In this document: positions 5,832 to 8,474 of the stretch, one piece after another
How positions within the stretch are numbered: the stretch's first letter is position 1
Layout of the letters: each line of letters opens with the position of its first letter
NCBI GenBank assembly: GCA_003242645.1
Contig: QGVC01000146.1
Coordinates: 1-8,474 of the forward strand
From: Pseudomonadota bacterium
GTDB taxonomy: Bacteria > Pseudomonadota > Alphaproteobacteria > Rhizobiales > Hyphomicrobiaceae
Direction: 5' to 3'
Length of the DNA stretch: 8,474 nucleotides
Notes under the pieces: generated by a model
What the model saw: only the letters and a program-made list of their open reading frames with translations
Database searches by the model: none
What the model was told of the DNA's origin: nothing
Translations under genes and position numbers: made by a program

Positions 5832-8294
5832 ATGAAGCGGAGAAGGGTCTGGGCAAGACGCGCGCTCCTCGGCGCTGGTCTGATCATCGCAGCCGCGGTT
5901 GGTGGTCTGGCCATCATCATTCGCGGCACGGTGCCTCCGCTGAGCGGCACCCTCGAGATACCGGGACTCGCAAAGCCCGTGACCATCGCGCGGGACGGGA
6001 ATGCGGTGCCTCACATCACAGGCGCAAGCACGGCCGATCTTTATCGGGGCCTCGGGTTCGCCCATGCCCAGGATCGGCTGTGGCAGATGGAAATGATGCG
6101 CCGAGCGGGCCAGGGCCGGCTCTCCGAAATCTTTGGTGATCGTACGCTCGAGCTCGACATCTTCCTGCGCACGCTCGACCTCGCCGGCCACGCCGAGCGC
6201 AGCTATGCGAAATTACCGCCCGACGCCCAGGCGCTGCTTACGGCTTATGCAGAGGGCGTGAACGCGTTCCTGGAGCGTCGGACAAGCCTGTTCGAGCTCC
6301 GTCTGCCGCCGGAGTTCTTGGTGCTCCGCCATCGGCCCGAGCCTTGGCGGCCCGCAGACAGCCTCACGATCATCAAAGTCATGGCGCTGAACCTCAGCGC
6401 CAATCTCAACGCTGAAATTCGACGCCTGACGCTCGCCGCTCAAGGTCTCTCGCCAGCCGAGTTTGACGACGTCATGCCGCTCAACGGCGGCGAACACCCA
6501 CCGCCGATGCCGAACATCGCCTCGCTCTATCCGTTGAGACCGCTGAGCACGGCGCAGTCCACGACAAGAACTGCGGCACTCGATGAGATCCTAGATCCCG
6601 GTGCATCGAACAGCTGGGTGGTTGCGGGGTCGCGGACAACAACGGGCAAGCCCTTTCTCGCCAACGATCCCCACCTGCGGCTGTCGGCACCTTCCATCTG
6701 GTATTTGGCCCATCTTGCGCTCGAAACCACCGACCGCGGCCGGATCAATCTTGTCGGGGCGAGCTTACCCGGCACGCCGATCATTGTCCTTGGACGGACC
6801 GATACCTTGGCGTGGGGCTTCACGAATTCGGAAGCCGACGTCCAGGACGTGTTCATCGAAAAGCTGAACCCCGATAATCCCGAAGAATATCTGACGCCGA
6901 CGGGGTGGGAACGATTCGAAGTCGACGTGATGGAGATCCGCGTCGCCGGCGGCGAGACACGTTTGATCGAACGTCGCCGCACCCGACATGGACCGGTGCT
7001 TCCCCCAAGTTTTCGAAACCTTGGCCAGCTTCTTGGGCCAGACCATGTCGCGGCCTTGCAATGGACGGCATTGTCAGACGACGACACGACCATCCTTGCC
7101 GGGCTGATCGACGAGAGAGTCCGCACGGTTGATGACTACATCGAGCGTGCCCAATCCTTCGTCGTCCCGATACAAAGCATGGTGATTGCCGATACCCAGG
7201 GAAAAATCGCCATGATCGCGCCCGGCCGCCTGCCGGTTCGCCACCCAGACAACCTGGTGGCTGGCCGTGCGCCTGTGCCGGGCTGGGACCCGATCTACGA
7301 TTGGCAGGGTTTCGTGCCGTTAAAAGACATGCCGCATATCGTCGATCCGCCCGAGGGGGCGATCGGCACCGCAAACGCGCGCATCGTGCCCGACAACTAT
7401 CCGCACCTCATCACCTTCGACTGGGATGCGGACTACCGGCATCGTCGTGTGCGGGAGCTTATTGTCGACCGGGATCGACACGATATGAGCTCGATGCAAG
7501 CGGCACAGCTCGATGTCCACTCCCCCGCTTTTGCGGAGCTCGCTCCACTGATGATCGCCGCCGCCAGACCCGCGGCCACGGCTCCGGAAAATAAAGAGGT
7601 GCTCGATCTCTTGAGCCGGTGGGATGCCTCAATGCGCGCTGATCTTGCGGAGCCGCTGATTTTCATCGCATGGCTCCGCGAGTCCGTTCGGGGCATCTAC
7701 GCGGACGATCTCGGGCCGACCTTCCCGAGCTTTTTTCATCCTCAGGCGAAGGCGATGATTCGCTTGCTCAAGGGAGAGGCGACAAGCCGGGACTGGTGCG
7801 ACGACCGCAGGACGCCTGAACGAGAAAGCTGTTCAGACGTCCTCGCATCTGCACTGCGGCGGGCACTCGAGGACCTCGAAAAAACCTTTGGCACCGATCG
7901 CGCCAAGTGGTCCTGGGGCGAGGCCCATACCGCACTTGGCGAGCATCGAGCGTTTTCTGCGCTCCCCATAATCGGGCGTTATTTCAATGTCGGTGCCGCC
8001 TCCCCTGGCGGGCCTTATACCCTCAATCGCGGCATCGTCGAATTCGGGACGGATAAGCCCTTTGCCAACAGGCATGCAGCGAGCCTGCGGGCAATTTATG
8101 ATCTTTCTGACCTCGATAACTCCTTATTCGTGCAGCCAACGGGCCAGTCAGGTAATCCGTTCTCGCGCTACTATCGAACCTTCGAGAAGAGCTGGTCCGA
8201 GGGCAAATACATTCAAATCCCAACCGACCCGAATGTCATAGAACGCGAGGCAGTCGGCACCTGGCAGCTTCTGCCGGCGCAGAACAAGAATTGA
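5832..8294 (+). CDS. Penicillin acylase family protein (N-terminal nucleophile amidohydrolase)
   Basis: An 820-residue member of the penicillin amidase family (S45), which includes penicillin G acylases, cephalosporin acylases and acyl-homoserine-lactone acylases; it hydrolyses an amide after self-cleavage into alpha and beta chains. A basic N-terminus (MKRRRVWARR) and hydrophobic segment (about 12-31) make a signal peptide or anchor, so the enzyme faces the periplasm. The alpha-chain block GFAHAQDRLWQMEMMRR is at 75-91. The nucleophile is Ser259 in GASNSWVVAG (codon TCG 6606-6608), with autocleavage expected just before it. Beta-chain marks are SLPGTPIIVLGR (311-322), DTLAWGFTN (324-332), HGPVLP (386-391), GTANAR (512-517) and PTGQSGNPFS (769-778). 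Cys656 and Cys667 may form a disulfide. All key positions look intact. ATG 5832 is preferred because GGAAAG lies upstream and the leader starts there; ATG 5781 (17 residues longer) has no RBS. The substrate is not predictable from sequence. Confidence 0.93.
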   Translation: MKRRRVWARRALLGAGLIIAAAVGGLAIIIRGTVPPLSGTLEIPGLAKPVTIARDGNAVPHITGASTADLYRGLGFAHAQDRLWQMEMMRRAGQGRLSEIFGDRTLELDIFLRTLDLAGHAERSYAKLPPDAQALLTAYAEGVNAFLERRTSLFELRLPPEFLVLRHRPEPWRPADSLTIIKVMALNLSANLNAEIRRLTLAAQGLSPAEFDDVMPLNGGEHPPPMPNIASLYPLRPLSTAQSTTRTAALDEILDPGASNSWVVAGSRTTTGKPFLANDPHLRLSAPSIWYLAHLALETTDRGRINLVGASLPGTPIIVLGRTDTLAWGFTNSEADVQDVFIEKLNPDNPEEYLTPTGWERFEVDVMEIRVAGGETRLIERRRTRHGPVLPPSFRNLGQLLGPDHVAALQWTALSDDDTTILAGLIDERVRTVDDYIERAQSFVVPIQSMVIADTQGKIAMIAPGRLPVRHPDNLVAGRAPVPGWDPIYDWQGFVPLKDMPHIVDPPEGAIGTANARIVPDNYPHLITFDWDADYRHRRVRELIVDRDRHDMSSMQAAQLDVHSPAFAELAPLMIAAARPAATAPENKEVLDLLSRWDASMRADLAEPLIFIAWLRESVRGIYADDLGPTFPSFFHPQAKAMIRLLKGEATSRDWCDDRRTPERESCSDVLASALRRALEDLEKTFGTDRAKWSWGEAHTALGEHRAFSALPIIGRYFNVGAASPGGPYTLNRGIVEFGTDKPFANRHAASLRAIYDLSDLDNSLFVQPTGQSGNPFSRYYRTFEKSWSEGKYIQIPTDPNVIEREAVGTWQLLPAQNKN

Positions 8295-8347
8295 TCTCGC
8301 TCGCCTTCGAGACCTTGGCTGCCATTTCTGAATCGCAACAAAGCGAC

Positions 8348-8362
8348 CCTGAACAATTCAGG
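8348..8362. terminator. Weak hairpin between convergent genes
   Basis: CCTGAA (8348-8353) pairs with TTCAGG (8357-8362) around a 3-base loop, between the acylase stop (8294) and the probable stop of the leftward gene at the edge (8369). Its position between convergent ends suggests a bidirectional terminator, but the stem is short and no T-run follows on either strand. Confidence 0.25.
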
Positions 8363-8368
8363 CCACCA

Positions 8369-8474
8369 TCATCGAATTGGCGGATAGCGCCAGAAATCGC
8401 CGCGCGAGGTGCTGATCCGTTCCAAAATCGGAATGCGTTTCTCGGGCGGTCGCTCGCCGGTCTGAATGAGCAAC
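8369..8474 (-). CDS. Probable 3' end of a leftward gene (partial)
   Basis: On the - strand a frame open from the window edge gives 34 residues, beginning LLIQTGERPPEKRIPILERI and ending GDFWRYPPIR, then TGA at 8371-8369. Codon third positions are mostly G or C, as in the neighbouring genes, and the composition (charged, with aromatic residues) looks like true protein rather than a shadow. The gene would converge on the acylase gene with a 74-base gap. The family is not recognised from this fragment, and the 5' part lies outside the window. Confidence 0.4.
   Translation of the reverse strand, partial: LLIQTGERPPEKRIPILERISTSRGDFWRYPPIR

Noticed and set aside
5291..6139. 282-codon open frame on the + strand spanning the SDR and acylase genes
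   Set aside because: It overlaps two well-supported genes in another frame and its product is Arg/His-rich, which is typical of an out-of-frame reading of GC-rich DNA.
6527..7126. 199-codon open frame on the - strand inside the acylase gene
   Set aside because: Antisense shadow with a Ser/Arg-rich product and no family features.
1..8474. Search for mobile elements, CRISPR repeats, tRNAs and terminal repeats
   Set aside because: No transposase, integrase, regularly spaced repeats, tRNA-like sequence or paired terminal repeats were seen by eye; composition looks even along the window.

Overview
The window is a GC-rich stretch of bacterial chromosome that looks alphaproteobacterial, most likely from the Hyphomicrobiales (Rhizobiales) or a close relative. 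This inference rests on gene content: a PAS_5-type single PAS protein, a short BTLCP/DUF920 cysteine peptidase, a glucan-biosynthesis protein with a twin-arginine leader, and a rhomboid of the rhizobial 'RQEPFVN' type. No rRNA, tRNA, CRISPR array, insertion sequence, phage gene or integration site was seen.

Layout, left to right. A rhomboid intramembrane serine protease runs leftward (16-798). It is divergent from a PAS-domain protein (1037-1669), and the gap between them holds a strong bulged hairpin. About 580 bases without a convincing gene follow (1670-2253). Next is a periplasmic LapG-like transglutaminase-type cysteine peptidase (2254-2892), closed by a terminator-like hairpin (2907-2947). 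A 50-residue zinc-ribbon protein (3022-3174) follows, with its ribosome binding site inside a small hairpin. It converges, with only 12 bases between stops, on a large leftward glucan-biosynthesis gene of the OpgG/OpgD family (3187-4797). The divergent gap 4798-4967 carries a perfect 7+1+7 dyad that contains a TTGACA box for the glucan gene. Rightward from there are an SDR oxidoreductase resembling E. coli YgfF (4968-5714) and a large penicillin-acylase-family N-terminal nucleophile hydrolase (5832-8294). The window ends in what is probably the 3' end of another leftward gene (8369 to the edge).

How the genes fit together. Several products act at the envelope: a membrane protease, a periplasmic protease, a periplasmic glucan enzyme and an exported acylase. 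They sit in several small transcription units rather than one operon, so a common pathway is not shown. The only plausible co-transcribed pair is the SDR and the acylase (117-base gap, same strand). I found no clear new multi-gene system. The most useful leads are the orphan LapG-type protease with an intact Asp-Cys-Glu motif, the possible quorum-signal acylase, the operator-like dyad at 4843-4857 and the RBS hairpin before the zinc-ribbon gene.
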